From assembly GCA_032690845.1 (NCBI GenBank), contig CM064426.1:46144508-46208507 (forward strand): a stretch of DNA of 64,000 nt, in the 5' to 3' direction. This DNA comes from Eleusine coracana subsp. coracana. Taxonomy: Eukaryota > Streptophyta > Magnoliopsida > Poales > Poaceae. Made by a program: the position numbers and the translations under genes. Below are positions 44,467 to 57,379 of this stretch, piece by piece; the stretch's first letter is position 1, and each line of letters opens with the position of its first letter. The notes below the pieces were generated by a model, which did no database searches, was not told where the DNA came from, and was given only the letters and a program-made list of their open reading frames with translations.

Positions 44467-46542
44467 TGTTGATATTTTCAACAAATGCAAATGAGTCCAT
44501 AAGCGCATGGAGAATTCCTCTATAGCACTTCACCTCTAGAGTATTCCAAGGGTATCAAATTCATAGGAAACGTGTGTGCTAATATTCTATTCTAATTGTT
44601 CATGGACACCAAGATAACTATGGCTTGGGAAGAGAGGATTCAAACTGGTAAAAGAGTCCCAATCAGAGTAAGTTGACACTAAGCTACTTGCACTAGGCAT
44701 TCGGTTTTCCCCTGCATCCATAGTGCGATTTTAGCAGAGAGCCTACTACGTAGCCAAACATGGAGGATTTGAAATGACAGATAGGGTTGTCACCACCTAC
44801 TGCCTACCTTTAGCAATCTGTGGACTACATGATTGTTGGTGATCCTTATGCCTAACAGAGAAATCTGCAAGCATACAGATGCCGATGTAGCCTTCACCCG
44901 GGAGTATTCCAAGGTATCAAATCCACGGCGAACGAGAAGTGAAATTCTATCCAAATCCAATTCTAGTGAACAAAAGAGAAGGATAACAACGGGTTGAGAG
45001 GGTCCTCCAACCTTGGCTTCATGTGACAACTTATATCCAAATAATCATCAAACTCCAACATTTACTCTTGTTTACTTGTGGGCATAGTCATCCGAGGTAC
45101 GGAAAGGGATAAGAAGAGACCTCACCTAAAACTACCATCAACGCCTACGAGCCCAACCCCAACGTGGTGGAATACAGAGGATAGCTCAGTGCTGTCACCA
45201 CCTAACTACTGACCACACAACCTGTGGGTTTGGGAGCAAACTTAGAAAATTCTAAGTCTATACACCACGTATACACTTACAATTACTACTCTAACCTCGT
45301 TAACTACAGCCAGAGTAACCATAGTCAGATAAAGTAAAAGACTTTATCTAACATAGACTAAGAACCCATAAAAAAGATAGAAATAAAGAAAGCTTCAATG
45401 ATTAAATGAACAAAAGAATGTCTACATGTTACTCGGCCAAAGTATGGGGACTCTACTGTTGGTGGAGAATCATCCCCGAGGCACAAGGTGGAGAAGGAGC
45501 CGACATCACCGGCTCCCTCCCGAACATCTACCACTCACTCTCACTCCCTATTCTAATACATTTCTAAAGTGTGGCACTTGTTGTTCTCCTCTTCAATTGT
45601 TGATCTTTTCTATTGAATTTCCCTTCTATTTATAGGTGGCAATGGGTAGAGGGGTACATCTAGGTGAAGGAGGGTCGATAGGCCAAAGTCGGTCCATCAG
45701 ACGGCGGGCCATGTCGGGCGGCCACGTGTGTTGGGCGTCATGCACCACCGGGCGACAGGCAAGGTCGGGCAGCCCTTAGATCATGTTGGTTTCACGACAG
45801 ACCTTCTCCCGGTGGCTAGGATTGCGTCCTAAAGGCGGTTGTTGGGTCGGTTGGCCTTTTTCCTTTGGTTTTATGTCGGTAGGGGTGGTAGGCCGGGCGG
45901 TAAGCTTGATGGGCCGAATGGCTTGGTAGGCCAGGTGGCAAGCCCGCTGGGCGGCAAGGTCCATCGGGTGGCACAACTCGCCGGGCGGCGGCCTAGGCCA
46001 GGGGCCGACCCCCTCTCGGTGGCAAGCCTACCGGGTAGCAAAGTCCACTGGGCAGCACAACTCACCGGGCAGCAAGGCCCATCGGGCAGCGGCCTAGGCC
46101 GGGTGCCGACCCCCTCCGGGTCGCTCCTTGACCTCTCCTGATTAGGCCACTTGGTGGCCCTTCTCTTGCTTAGCCATATTTCATCACGGTGATGTGTTTT
46201 TTTTACAAACCGGCCGGGTCGGATGATCAGTCTGAAAACAACCCCGGTTAACCAGCCAGGAGGCTGATTTTAGCCGTTTATGACCCTGTCGGCCGGCTCA
46301 TGATTTCAGCCTGAAAACGACCCTATCGGCTGGTCAAAATGGCTGTTTCACAGTTGTGATCGGCCGACAGGGTGTTGTTCTTGTTTTTGCATATTTTGGC
46401 TCTCTTATACCTGCAAACATATATTTCACCAAAACTTGTGGAACTCAGGAGTACAAAGATTATTTTTATTACATTATTAATTAAGATCCACCTTTTTATT
46501 GGAAATTGGTAGTCAAAAAAAGGGAATTTAGGACTACCAACA
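44467..46542 (-). repeat. gypsy-2 LTR, 2.1 kb
   Basis: On the minus strand it begins TGTTGGTAGTCC and ends AATATCAACA, giving perfect TGTTG/CAACA ends. The primer-binding site and gag follow it on one side. On the other side (46543 upward) lies a G-rich tract that looks like a polypurine tract. Its GC-rich part (45640-46380) has repeated CGGGCGGC/GGCCGG-type words. ORFs inside it show no domains. Confidence 0.7.
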
Positions 46543-46587
46543 CCCCCCCCCCCCCCCCGATTAGGACTTTGCTCGTCCCGAGCAAAG
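46543..46587 (-). other. Polypurine tract and hairpin next to the gypsy-2 LTR
   Basis: Sixteen C on the plus strand (G on the minus strand, 46543-46558) abut the LTR. Just beyond is a perfect 9-bp hairpin CTTTGCTCG-TCC-CGAGCAAAG (46567-46587), a structure commonly seen just before the 3' LTR of Athila/Tat elements. Confidence 0.65.
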
Positions 46588-49089
46588 TAAGAAATGAAGA
46601 CTATGAATGAGTAAGATCTAAGGAAATCCTCATCATGCTTTGCATATATAAAGACTACTCCATGAATCCTCATGTCATAGGGTTTTAGGTGGCTAAATAC
46701 CTTGTCTTGAAAAGTTGAGAGATGGAACAACATAGAGAAGTCTTACCTTTCTTTTCCCAAGGAACTTAAATTTTGTTTCTTTTTTTTCAATAAAAACAGA
46801 GCTCCAGATCACAAGTTATTCTCAATTGATGCTCTTGAATTGCTCATTGTGGTTTTGATTCCTCACTTAGGCCTGTGCCAAATTTTCCTTATATACTAAG
46901 GCTTATGTGTAGCTCAAGGTAGGGAATATTAAGGCTGCATAGTTGTATTTCATATATCAATAAGTCAAAAACCGGACCCAAGGAGGAAACAAGTCATGAA
47001 TTATGATCAAGCCATGTGCACAATTATGAAATGAATGGATGGATGATGGACAGCGGGTGCTCCATTTGGAGTAATCTCTCTCTCTCTCTTCCATTTGATT
47101 TATATTTCTTTACATGGGCTTATTTAGCGTGCATGATTCATTTTTTTTCTTCTTTCTTTTTTTTCAAATAGCTATATAGCCCATATCTCTTTTGGAATGA
47201 TTGTGGGAGGGACATCAACAAATATAGTGGAGTACTTTATTCCATGAGTGGATTTGTGGGGATGATGGATGGGAACTTCCAGTGTAGAAACTTCAATGTA
47301 TGGAGTGGTTAGGGTGTGCATATGAACTTGATCAGTAAAACATAACAAGCATCCCACAAGGGTCACAACAATTTGACAAAGTTCAATGAAAATAGAAGTA
47401 GCAAATGCAATAGGTTTTTAGCAAGATCATCATCTGGCTTTGGTAGGAATAAACTCATCATTGAGAAGATAGTGAATCTTGAGTTCTCATTTATAAGCTT
47501 TCAAAGATTAAAAATCAAGGAAGTTCACTTGGTTCCAAGAAAGGTTAAGCTCTCTACGGTCATATCACATCAACCAACAATTTAGACAAGATTTTCCTAC
47601 AAATGAGGGTTTCCATTTATTATGCTTGCCAAAAAAGAATCAATTCATAGAAAGACATGAAAATAGCAAGGGGTAGCTGATACGAGGAATAATGAAATAG
47701 TTGTTGTTCTTTTGTACCTTGTCTTCTTGTCCCTTGTCAAATGTTAATGCTAATCTTGTTTCTCATTCTTCTTCTTTAAACTCGATTAACATCATTGATT
47801 GATGGTATTTCGTGTAGCAACTCTCCAAAGGAAATCTTGATGTCCTATATCTTTTGATTGTATTCTCCCATGCATAACACCGATGTCTTGGTATCCAATG
47901 TTGGTGAGGTGAGTGGTGACCTCTACCCCCCCCCCCCCTTAAGTTCACACTTAGGGTTGAACATAAATGACCATCAGCACTGGTTCTCCAATTGTAACTA
48001 TCTTCTCGATTTTTTTTCGCACCAATTTGAAGCATCCTGAATTCTTTCATTGGTCACATGGTCCGTATCTCCTTCTGTGGGCAACCTTCCTACCATTGAC
48101 CATTTCAGCTACAAGCAAAGCATCCGATTCTTGTAACTAAAGGCTTTGGAAAGGTAACAAGGGGGACCTTCTTGATTATAGCACATCCCTCTTGAGGTCG
48201 CCTCTTCAACTCAGATTCACTCATGTTACATTGAAGGAAACACTGGTGGCCATGAAGTTGATAACAATAGCATGCCTCAATTGGTGCCTTGCGGGTACCA
48301 TACCTGGCATGCTTCCTCTTCTTTGTGACACGGATTCTTCTTCCCTTGGTGTTACCTCTTGATTTGTTGACATCAAGTTATAAGTTGTGTGTTGCCTCTT
48401 TCGTGAGATATATTGGGTATGGGCTCCCTCTTGTCGATGCCTCATTCAAAGAATTTGATTGTCCAGTTCAATATCTCCTCGAATTGGTTAGGCTATAAGT
48501 GACTAGGAAAGAAGGGAATGATAGAAGTAAGAGAGAAAGGAATAGAGAGAAATGATAACCCCAAATAGACTAACTAGCTATATCTAATGATGCGATAACA
48601 AAGCTAAATGCTTTGCAAGCACACCAACACTCAATCAAAGATCTAAATCAAACATAGCACACACAAGCAACACAAGAGATATGGCTAGCAACGTTCTATA
48701 TCGTGATTGATCTTCTAAATCGAAAGGATTCTAAATCACGATCCTAGGGGAGGTCCTTCTTCATGTTGCGTAGAATGATGACCAATGATTTTCCTTTGGT
48801 GAAGAGCCTTCAACTTTGACCATATGATCCCCGCAGTCATTCTTCTGTAATCTTCAAAACTGTTTATCTTGATCATGGTAGACTAAGTTGGCCTAGCTAG
48901 TATTTTGAAAACGGGAAAAAAAATAGTAGAAATAGAATTTTTTCAACATTTGACAATAGACAAGCACAGATAAGATATGAAGATAGGATAGAAAAACTAT
49001 GTAGAGATAAAAGTTTTCCAAATACTAGTTTTGAAAATAGGACCTATGGCATGACCATTCTATCTAGCCTAGCGTCCTACGGTCGACAC
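46588..49089 (-). other. Non-coding gypsy internal sequence, boundary between two elements not found
   Basis: About 2.5 kb without domain-bearing ORFs. The low-coordinate end looks like the 3' internal region of the Athila/Tat element; the high-coordinate end is the 5' leader of the element whose primer-binding site is at 49090. A run of C lies near 47926-47938. The switch point could not be located. Confidence 0.4.
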
Positions 49090-49102
49090 GGCTCTGATAC
49101 CA
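49090..49102 (-). other. Primer-binding site of the long minus-strand LTR (gypsy-3)
   Basis: The minus strand reads TGGTATCAGAGCC, the initiator-tRNA-Met site, two bases from the LTR. Confidence 0.85.
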
Positions 49103-49590
49103 CTTCTATCACACCCGGTTTTAAGGACAAAACTGAGTGCTTATCATATGTGTGCCCAGGAACAAGTTTCACACATATCGTCAGTAAAAGTGAATAACAG
49201 TATAACCAATGTCATTATTATAATGTACCGTTATTACATAAATAATTGTCTTTAATGACTGAAACGACTCTCAAACTAAATAGCAGCGGAAAAACACCAT
49301 AACTCCACAGGCAATTGACCGAGGGCACGCACGCCTAGTAGTAGTCTTCATCAATGTAGTCCATATCTCCATCTTCTGAGCAGCAGTTTATAGTACAACA
49401 ACAAAGGGAAATAGCAAGGGTGAGCACATATCGTACTCAGCAAGTGGGGGAAAATATGACATGCAAGTTTAATAGAAGAAAGACTAACACAATGGTTCAT
49501 TTGCATAAATGATCACTACACCTAAGACCATTTGAAAAGCACTCCTACTTACTAGGTGGAAAGTTCCCACCAGTTATCTCATCTATCAAA

Positions 49591-49818
49591 CACTACAGGT
49601 TAAACCACCTGTAGCCAACCATGGGTTAAACTGCCCATAGGAAACCACACTACAGGTTACACCACCTGTAGCAAACCATGGTTTAAACCACCCATAGGAA
49701 ACCACACTACAGGTTACACCGCCTGTAGCAAACCATGGGTTAAACCGGCCATATGAATCTACACTACAGGTTACACCGCCTCTAGCAAACCAAGGGTTAC
49801 ACCGCCCAAATCAAACTT
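49591..49818. repeat. 57-bp minisatellite, four copies
   Basis: CACTACAGGTTA recurs at 49591, 49648, 49705 and 49762. Each unit has two short inverted repeats, ACAGGT..ACCTGT and a CCATGGGTTAAAC..GCCCAT block. Confidence 0.9.
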
Positions 49819-52526
49819 GGCTACCCACCAAGTCCTCCCATAAACCACCATCCTAAATGTGTGAGGATCCAGGCCGCTCATGACCGTGAGCACGACTGTT
49901 ATAATAGTTTGACACTCTGTAGAGGTTGGACAACTTTACCCACAGGTTGGTGATTCCATCACCCGTCAGTGACTAAAGTCTCCATGTTGCCCAAATCACA
50001 CTATTGTAGGTGTGAGGACAAGAGATCACCACAAGGTCTTTCAGAGTGCTTCCCAGCTTGCTAACAATCCACGGTAAGGTTTCACCACTGCAGAATTAAA
50101 CCGTTCCTACAGAAGCCCCCTCTGGCGTCATGGCTAGGAGTAAACCGTCCATCGCCTGAGTCCGAGAGTAAACCATCCCGTCCTCCTTCCTCGACTGCAC
50201 ACAGAACTGGGAAGACATCTCAATACTAAACCAAGCCTACCCATATCAGCCCTGTGCTTTGCGCTGTTTTCCTGGGTGGCCGCTCCACAAAATACTCTTG
50301 TGATCCCAAGCAGGTACCACCACAATCCCACAGTACTATACCGAGTACATGTGCATACCCGCACCATCCTTGCCATCCTCCTGCTTGGATCACCTAGGTT
50401 CCATGTTGCTACGAAGGATTTCCCATCCCTCATGATCATTATGTTAGAGTGAATCATTAGTCAAGATTAACAATAGACACTTCCATTCCCGACATAGCAA
50501 CTATGCATGACGTACCCTTACCTATAAGCTACACCAAAACCCAGGCGACAAGGAATTCTATGGAACAGGGTATGACACATGGGATTAAATATTAACAAGC
50601 ATGCATAGAGATAGAGAGAATATAAAACATAGGTTCAAAATGCATCAAGGATACTTGCCTGGTTCCCTTTGCTGCTGCTCAAAGTCTTCAAGATGGAGAT
50701 CTCGGAAGTTCTCTAACAGCGGTTCGTCTACTCAATGTCACACCGGAAACACAAGCATACAAACACACTAAGAAACAACACACCATACAATAACAAACAA
50801 CAAGGAAATCAATACTATGAAAAAGTACGTGTTGCTACGGTCGCGTGAGCGCAAGAATCGCCCCAATCGGAGTTACGAGTAAAAAGTTACAAAGGTTTAA
50901 AGTTTTAGGGTTAAAATAGTAAATTAGTAATATATTATAAAACAGTACAAATAATTAATATTAAACACTACGATTGCTCTGGTGAAAGAATTTCTCATTC
51001 CTGAGCTATGGTTGAAAAGTTATGGCTATTTAAAGTTTCAAGGGTTAAAACATAAAAACAGACAAGTTAAAGGGCCTAAAAGTACTTTTAGAAAATAGAA
51101 GGGCTAAATTGTAAAATGTAAGTATAAAATATAATTTATGAAAATATTAGGTACCAAAAGTGAAATTTGCAAAAAGTTCAAGGACTAAATTGTAAAAAGT
51201 CAGGACTGAAACATAATTAGAAATAAGTATAGGGGCCCAAGTGTAAAAATGCCCAACCTAAATTATTAATTAGAAAAATTAAGGGCTAAGATAAAGTTAC
51301 TAAAAATATAGGGTTGTTTTTGTAAAATTATAAGATTAAAATATAATTAAAATGCGTACAAGGGTGTTTTTATAAAATCTAGGGCCTAAGACATAATTTA
51401 GGACGCTAGAGGCTTTGTTGTAAAAATTACAGTGCCAGAAAATAATTATATAAAAACTTACGGTTTCAATTATAATTTTATAAGGGTTATGTAAAGTTTT
51501 TAGAATTAAAATGTTATTAAAATAAAGCTTAGGGGCCTATTCACAAAGCTGGCATTTACTGGTAATTATACAAAATTAATAAATAAACGAATAACATATA
51601 TAAAAAAACAAAAAAAAAATAATCCCGTGGACTAGGTCCACGAGGCTTGTGGACCAGGAGGCCACGGTCCACCATGGACCGGGCGCGGTGGCGGCATTGC
51701 CGGCTTGCCGGAGCTCGTGGGAGCGGCTGCCCGCGCGCGGAAGGCGGTGAGAAGGGTAGCGGGGGAGGCGGCATGGGCAGCGGGCTCACCGGCGGCTCAC
51801 GCGGCGTGGGGAGATGCCGAGGCGGGTCGGCGGCGTCTGGCGGCGACGGCGCTGTGGCGTGCGACGGGGACGGCGAGGCGGCGGGGTCGTGGCGGCAGGG
51901 GGGGAAAGGCGGCACGGGGAGGGGTCCCCCTATTTATATGGGCGCGGGCCCCTAGGCCTGTTGTGGCATGCATGCCGAAGCGGTGGCAGCACTAGCGGCT
52001 AGGGTTCGGGAGCACGCGGGGCGCACTGGTGGGACGAGGGTGCGGCATGGGCCGAGGCGTAGGATGGGCCGGCGGGACGCGCTAGGCACGGGCACGCGCT
52101 GGTGCTGGGCCGAGCAGGCCGAACCAGAGAAGGGGGAGGAGAGGGAGAGCAAGTTGGGCTAGGGGAGGGGATTTGGCCCAGGCTAAAGGGAGAGGGAAAA
52201 GGGGACTAAGGGGACTGCGGGGTAGAAAAGAGGGGAAAGTGGGAGTTGGGCAGCGCAGGGAGGAAGGTTCGGCCCAAGCCAAAAAAAAGGAGAGAAAGGG
52301 GCTTAGCCCAAGCCGGAAATGAAAGGAGGAGGGGGAAAAGAGGAAAGAGAGAATGGGCCGGGGGGAGGGATTTTCGGCCCAAGGCCAGGGAGGGGGTTTT
52401 TCTTCCTTTTCTTTTTCCCTCTAATAGGCATGAATGCAAAAATCGATTTCTAGTCGCATTTTCAAACACCTTTTCATACAATAAAAATCTAAAGCATCTA
52501 ATAGGCATGAATGCAACAATCAACAA

Positions 52527-52653
<127 letters not shown>

Positions 52654-52843
52654 ATAGCCTAAATTAATTTAATTACTTTAGAAAATAGTCTTTTGTATAA
52701 AATAAATGATAATGCTCTATTTAATTTAAGTTAAATTTTAATCTATTATAAAAGTTTGAAAAATTTAGTGAAAATTAAGTCACAAACCAAAATTTGAAAT
52801 TTTGGGGTGTGAGAGTTAATGAGGGGAAAATCCATAAAAACAA

Positions 52844-53581
52844 ATGCTTCTTCTGCAAGAAGGATGGTCATTTCAGAAGGATTGCCCAAAAAGTAAGAAA
52901 TGGTTTGAAAAGAAAGGTATACATTATATTTCTGTATGCTTAGAATCAAATCTCATTGAAGTTCCTAATAATACCTGGTGGTTGGATTCTGGTGCTACTA
53001 CTCATGTTTCACATATAATGCAGGGATTCCTTACGATCCAACCCACAAGCGGACCTGAAAAGTTCTTGTACATGGGGAACCGTATGAAGGCACGGATTGA
53101 AGGGATCGGGAGTTATAGAATAAAACTCGAGACCGGTCTACACTTAGACTTGAAAGAGTGTCTTTATGTTCCCGAATGTGCTAGAAATCTAGTGTCTATG
53201 AGCAAGTTGGATGTAATAAGTTTCAAGTTTACGATTGGAGACGGCATGTTTTCACTATATAAGAATAAATACTATTATGGTTCTGGTATTTTCATTGATG
53301 GTTTATTCCGCTTTAATCTTGATCATGGTTTTTCAAAATCCCTATTCCATGTTGAGCATATTATTGGAAATAAACATAGTGCACTTAATGAGCGATCTGC
53401 TTTCTTGTGGCATAAAAGATTGGGTCACATATCCAAGGAAAGGATTTTGAGACTAATGAAAAATGAAATATTACCTCAATTGGATTTTGTTGATTGTGAT
53501 GTGTGTATAGATTGCATTAAGGGCAAGCAAACATCACACATATCAAAGCACCCTGCTACAAGAAGTAGTGAACTACTGTAG
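52844..53581 (+). pseudogene. copia-3 gag end and protease
   Basis: The zinc knuckle CFFCKKDGHF starts in one frame and continues as KDCPKSKKWFEKKG in another, so a frameshift lies inside the knuckle near 52870. The protease motif NTWWLDSGATTHVSH follows. The segment before integrase (FLWHKRLGHISKERI, CIDCIKGKQ) ends at TAG 53579, where the frame otherwise continues straight into integrase. Confidence 0.9.
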
Positions 53582-54247
53582 GTGATACACACTGATATTT
53601 GTGGTCCATTTGATGTTCCTTCTTGGGATGGTGAAAAATATTTCATTCTCTTTATTGATGATTTCTCACGTTATTGCTATCTATACTTGTTGCATGAAAA
53701 GTCTCAAGCTGCAAGCATTCTTGAGGTGTTTGTTAATGAGGTAGAAAGGCAACTTGATAAAAAAGTAAAGGTGGTGAGGTTTGATAGAGGAGGTGAGTAT
53801 TTTGGAAAGTTTGATGAAAGTGGGCAATGTCCAGGCCCATTTGCAAAGTTTCTAGAAAGCCGTGGCATTTGTGCACAGTATACAATGCCCGGGACACCTC
53901 AGCAAAACGGGGTGGCTGAAAGGCGGAATCGTACTCTCATGGAAATGGTTAGGAGTATGTTATGTTTCTCTAATGTACCCTTATCTTTGTGGATGCATGC
54001 ATTAAGAACTGTCGTGTACTTGCTGAATAGAGTTCCTAGTAAGGTAGTTCCTAAGACTCCTTATGAACTGTGGACAAGAAGGAAACCTAGTTTAAGGCAC
54101 CTGCATATCTGGGCTTGTCCAGCAGAAGTAAAGTTATACAATCCACATGAAAAGAAGCTTGATGCAAGAACCATTAGTGGTTATTTCATCGGCTATCCTG
54201 AAAAGACAAAAGGGTACAGATTTTATTGCCCTAACCATAGTACATGA
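53582..54247 (+). pseudogene. copia-3 integrase
   Basis: The frame is continuous with the preceding protease across a TAG. The DDE core is complete: HTDICGPFDV, RFDRGGEYFG and NGVAERRNRTLME. It ends at TGA 54245, where a CGA codon would fit the downstream frame (IVETGNARFIENDE). A frameshift follows before reverse transcriptase. Confidence 0.92.
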
Positions 54248-54452
54248 ATAGTTGAAACTGGAAATGCTCGATTTATTGAAAATGATGAGATTAGTGGGAG
54301 TGAAAATTCACGGAAAGTGAATATCAATGAAATTGGGTCTAATGCTACTCCTAGCATTGTTGTATTAGAATCTGACTCCAGAAAAGATAGTCTCTGAACC
54401 AATTAAAACCATCCGAGATACAAGTCAAGGTGAAGTAGCACATGAAAATATA

Positions 54453-55394
54453 TTGCGTCGGTCCATAAGACAGAAAAGGTCCGCAATTTCAGATGATTAT
54501 GTGGTTTACTCACTTGAGCATGAATGCGACTTGAGTATAGAAAATGATCCACTCTCATTTAAGCAGACTATGGAAACTAATAATTCTGAAAAGTGGTTTA
54601 ACGCCATGAAAGAAGAGTTGAAATCGATGGATGATAATAATGTCTGGGAATTAGTTAAATTGCCTGAAGGATCAAAACGAGTTGGGTGTAAATGGATCTT
54701 CAAGACCAAACGTTACTCAAATGGCAATATTGAAAGATACAAAGCCCGACTTGTCGCCAAAGGTTTTAGTCAAAAGGAAGGTGTTGACTACACAGAGACA
54801 TTCTCTCCGGTTTCAAAGAAGGACCCTTTACGAATTATTCTAGCTTTGGTGGCTCATTATGATTTGGAGCTTCACCAGATGGATGTAAAGACCGTCTTTC
54901 TGAACGGTGATTTGGACGAAGAAGTGTATATGAACCAACCAGAAGGATTTTCAATTTGTGGAAAAGAAGATTTGGTGTGTAAATTAAAGAAGTCAATATA
55001 TGGGCTGAAACAAGCTTCCCGACAATGGTATATAAAGTTCAATGACACCATTCTGGCATACGGTTTTGTAGAAAATCCTGTTGATCGGTGTATCTACATG
55101 AAGGTCAGTGGGAGCAAGTTCATTATCTTAGTCCTATATGTTGATGACATTCTGCTTGCTACTAATGATAAATCAATGTTACATGATGTAAAGAACTTTC
55201 TCTCCAATAATTTTGAAATGAAGGATATGAGTGAGGCATCCTATGTAATTGGAATAGAAATATTCCGTGATAGGAAACAAGGATTGTTAGGATTGTCTCA
55301 GAAAGCTACATTAACAAAATATTGGAGAGATTCAGAATGGAAAATTGCTCTAAAGGAATTGTTCCAATTCAGAAAGGGGACAAGTTTAGTTTGA
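54453..55394 (+). pseudogene. copia-3 reverse transcriptase
   Basis: Motifs in order are FKQTMETNNSEKW, GCKWIFKTKRYS, KARLVAKGFSQKEG, HQMDVKTVFLNGDL, YGLKQASRQWY and LYVDDILLATND. A frameshift near 55310 diverts the frame to TGA 55392. The true continuation is in the frame starting 55322. Confidence 0.93.
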
Positions 55395-56121
55395 TGCAAT
55401 GTCCAAAGAATGATTTGGAATGTAAAGAGATGGAATCAATCCCTTATGCATCACTTGTTGGGAGCTTAATGTATGCTTCGACATGTAAACGACCAGATAT
55501 AAGCTTTATCGTTGGAATGCTTGGTCGATATCAAAGTAACCCAGGAAAGGATCATTGGATTGCTGTGAAGAAGGCCCTTCGGTATTTACAAGGTACCAAG
55601 GACTACATGCTCACGTATCAGAGGTCAAGCCATCTAGAGGTGATAGGCCACACGGATTCAGATTGCTGGATGTCTGGACTCAAGGAAATCCACGTTCGGC
55701 TATGTGTTCCTATTAGCTGGTGGAGCAGTATCATGGAAGAGTGGAAAGCAGTCTGTCATTGCAGCTTCCACTATGGAGGCAGAATTTGTGGCATGCTTTG
55801 TGGCCACTATTCAATCATTGTGGCTACGGAATTTTGGCAGATCTTCACATAGTTGACAATATTGAGAAGCCACTAAAGGTGTTTTATGATAATTCCGCTG
55901 CGGTCTTCTTCTCTAAAAATGATAGATACTCAAAAGGAGCAAAACATATGGATTTGAAGTACTTGAAGGTCAAAGAAGAAGTGCAAAATAAAAAGGTATC
56001 AATTGAGCATATTGATACTGATTTGATGGTTGCGGATCCGCTAACAAAGGGGTTACCACCTAAGACTTTCATTGGCCATGTAGAAAGGATGGGTATTATG
56101 GATAAAACCTTGTTAGCATGA
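55322..56121 (+). pseudogene. copia-3 RNase H and C-terminus, three frames
   Basis: RFRMENCSKGIVPIQKGD to GHTDSDC (55322-55670) continues reverse transcriptase/RNase H. The next part (CLDSRKSTFGYVFLLAGG, STMEAEFVACF) is in a second frame, and HIVDNIEKPLKVFYDNSAAV to ADPLTKGLPPKTF is in a third, ending TGA 56119. At least two more indels therefore lie near 55668 and 55845. Confidence 0.9.
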
Positions 56122-56427
56122 TGTGTATATACATGAACATGCGATGCTCCAACTGTCATATGAATTCAATAAAAGTTTGTTTTGCATGTTATCCATATAA
56201 TAGTGTATACAAGAATGGTTATGGTGTGATAACAATATTCATTTCCCCTAAAAGTTTATTTGAGTTGGTTGATTGTAATACATGGAAGGAATATAGTCGC
56301 TAATGACTCGTGACCGCCATGATTCTATCATCCAATGTCAAAATAATGTCGACTTGACAATTCGATGAAAGTGTGCACTCAAAATTTAATCGAATTTTAC
56401 AGTCAAATCATGGGCCAAGTGGGAGAA

Positions 56428-56590
56428 TGTTAGAAATAACTGAATAAAGTGGCCCATGTATTTAGGGAAAATGATTCTTATATAAAAGGTCTATGTGTGA
56501 TGGTTGCTAGACTGAAAGATATAGAATCAAAGTGTTGAAATACCCTCTCCTCTCTCTTCAATAAAATGTGCATGTACAAATATTGATCCA
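56428..56590 (+). repeat. copia-3 3' LTR (right end uncertain)
   Basis: The purine tract AAGTGGGAGAA is followed by TGTTAGAAATAACTG. A TATA box (TTATATAAAAGG, about 56478) and an AATAAA signal (about 56569) follow in normal LTR order. No clear CA end or duplicate LTR was found, so the end is a guess. Confidence 0.6.
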
Positions 56591-57110
56591 AAGATCAAAA
56601 TCTTGCAAATAAAGAAATGTGTGTGTGCGTGCATTCAGGTTACATGGAGCCAAAATAATAAATTAGTAATCCAGTAATGTTGCATGCATATGGATGGTTA
56701 GTGGCTGCAGCACGTTACTTTAGTTACTTGCCATGTATTAATGGCTAGCCATTAGCTTAACGCATGTTGATTGCCGCATAGAAAATGAAGCATCAAAGCT
56801 CACCTTGATGCTTCAGTTAGCGCATTACTGGTATAAATAGAAGAGTCCGACAATGCATTTGGGACACTGAAAATCACTTCAGCCAGTATAGAAAAGAAAC
56901 ACACATGAGAGTAGATTAGTTCTCTAATCATCAAGAGGACTAGTAAGGTAGAAGCAAGAGAAGAGAGAAATACTTCAAGATGCAAGGTGTCAATATGCAA
57001 GAGGTGGGTATGTGCGTATGGCACATAAATGGATTGGTTGTGCTACGTATACATCAAAATTTCTCTTATTTGGTTAAATCAATTTTGTGTTAATGATCTT
57101 ATGTAGCTTC
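56591..57110 (+). promoter_or_regulatory. Promoter-like stretch with TATA box at 56832-56840
   Basis: TATAAATAG (56832-56840) is followed by an AC-rich, leader-like sequence and a short ORF (ATG 56980, 37 codons, MQGVNMQEVGMCVWH) that I do not recognise. Possible remnant of a host-gene promoter. Confidence 0.25.
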
Positions 57111-57144
57111 CGCGAAAGGTTTTTTTTTTGCTAACACATGCGTC

Positions 57145-57375
57145 CTCGCCAGCCACTGCTACGGCTGCCTCGACGGCGACCTGACGTCCAACATCCTTGC
57201 AAATGCGCTCTGGTATGATGCAGCGTTGCCACCGCCCGCTGCGAGGAACCACGCCCGCTGGACATGGTCGGTGCCACTGTGCTGTACCGGTACATGCGCT
57301 GCTTACTGGACGGGCTTGTTGCATTCATGTGTAACTAATGCCCCAACAATGAGCAGGCGCTGCTGTGCCTGGTGG
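57145..57375 (+). pseudogene. Possible fragment of a grass-specific gene family
   Basis: A GC-rich block reads CYGCLDGDLTSNILANALWY then DAALPPPAARNH in one frame and, after a frameshift, PLDMVGATVLYRYMRCLLD then GLVAFMCN before a stop. The pattern SNI..N..WYDA followed by LDM...L..R...GL.AF is one I associate from memory with grass proteins often annotated DUF3615. Frameshift and stop make it a pseudogene fragment. A database search is needed to confirm. Confidence 0.3.
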
Positions 57376-57379
57376 TGAG

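Larger units (their letters stand above)
52813..56590 (+). mobile_element. 5'-truncated Ty1/copia element copia-3
   Basis: It starts abruptly inside gag, just before the zinc knuckle, at the edge of the gypsy-3 LTR. It continues through protease, integrase, reverse transcriptase and RNase H to a polypurine tract and the start of a 3' LTR. The 5' LTR and most of gag are missing. The coding region carries several frameshifts and at least two stops. The right end of the LTR could not be fixed. Confidence 0.88.

Noticed and set aside
45839..46141. 100-codon ORF and opposite-strand ORF in G-rich repeats
   Set aside because: Inside the gypsy-2 LTR, built from GGGCGGC-type words; no domain.
49591..49818. 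Regularly spaced repeats considered as a CRISPR array
   Set aside because: Units are contiguous tandem copies without unique spacers, inside a plant LTR.
51556..52282. Several Pro/Arg/Gly-rich ORFs on both strands
   Set aside because: GC-rich block of the gypsy-3 LTR; composition artefacts.
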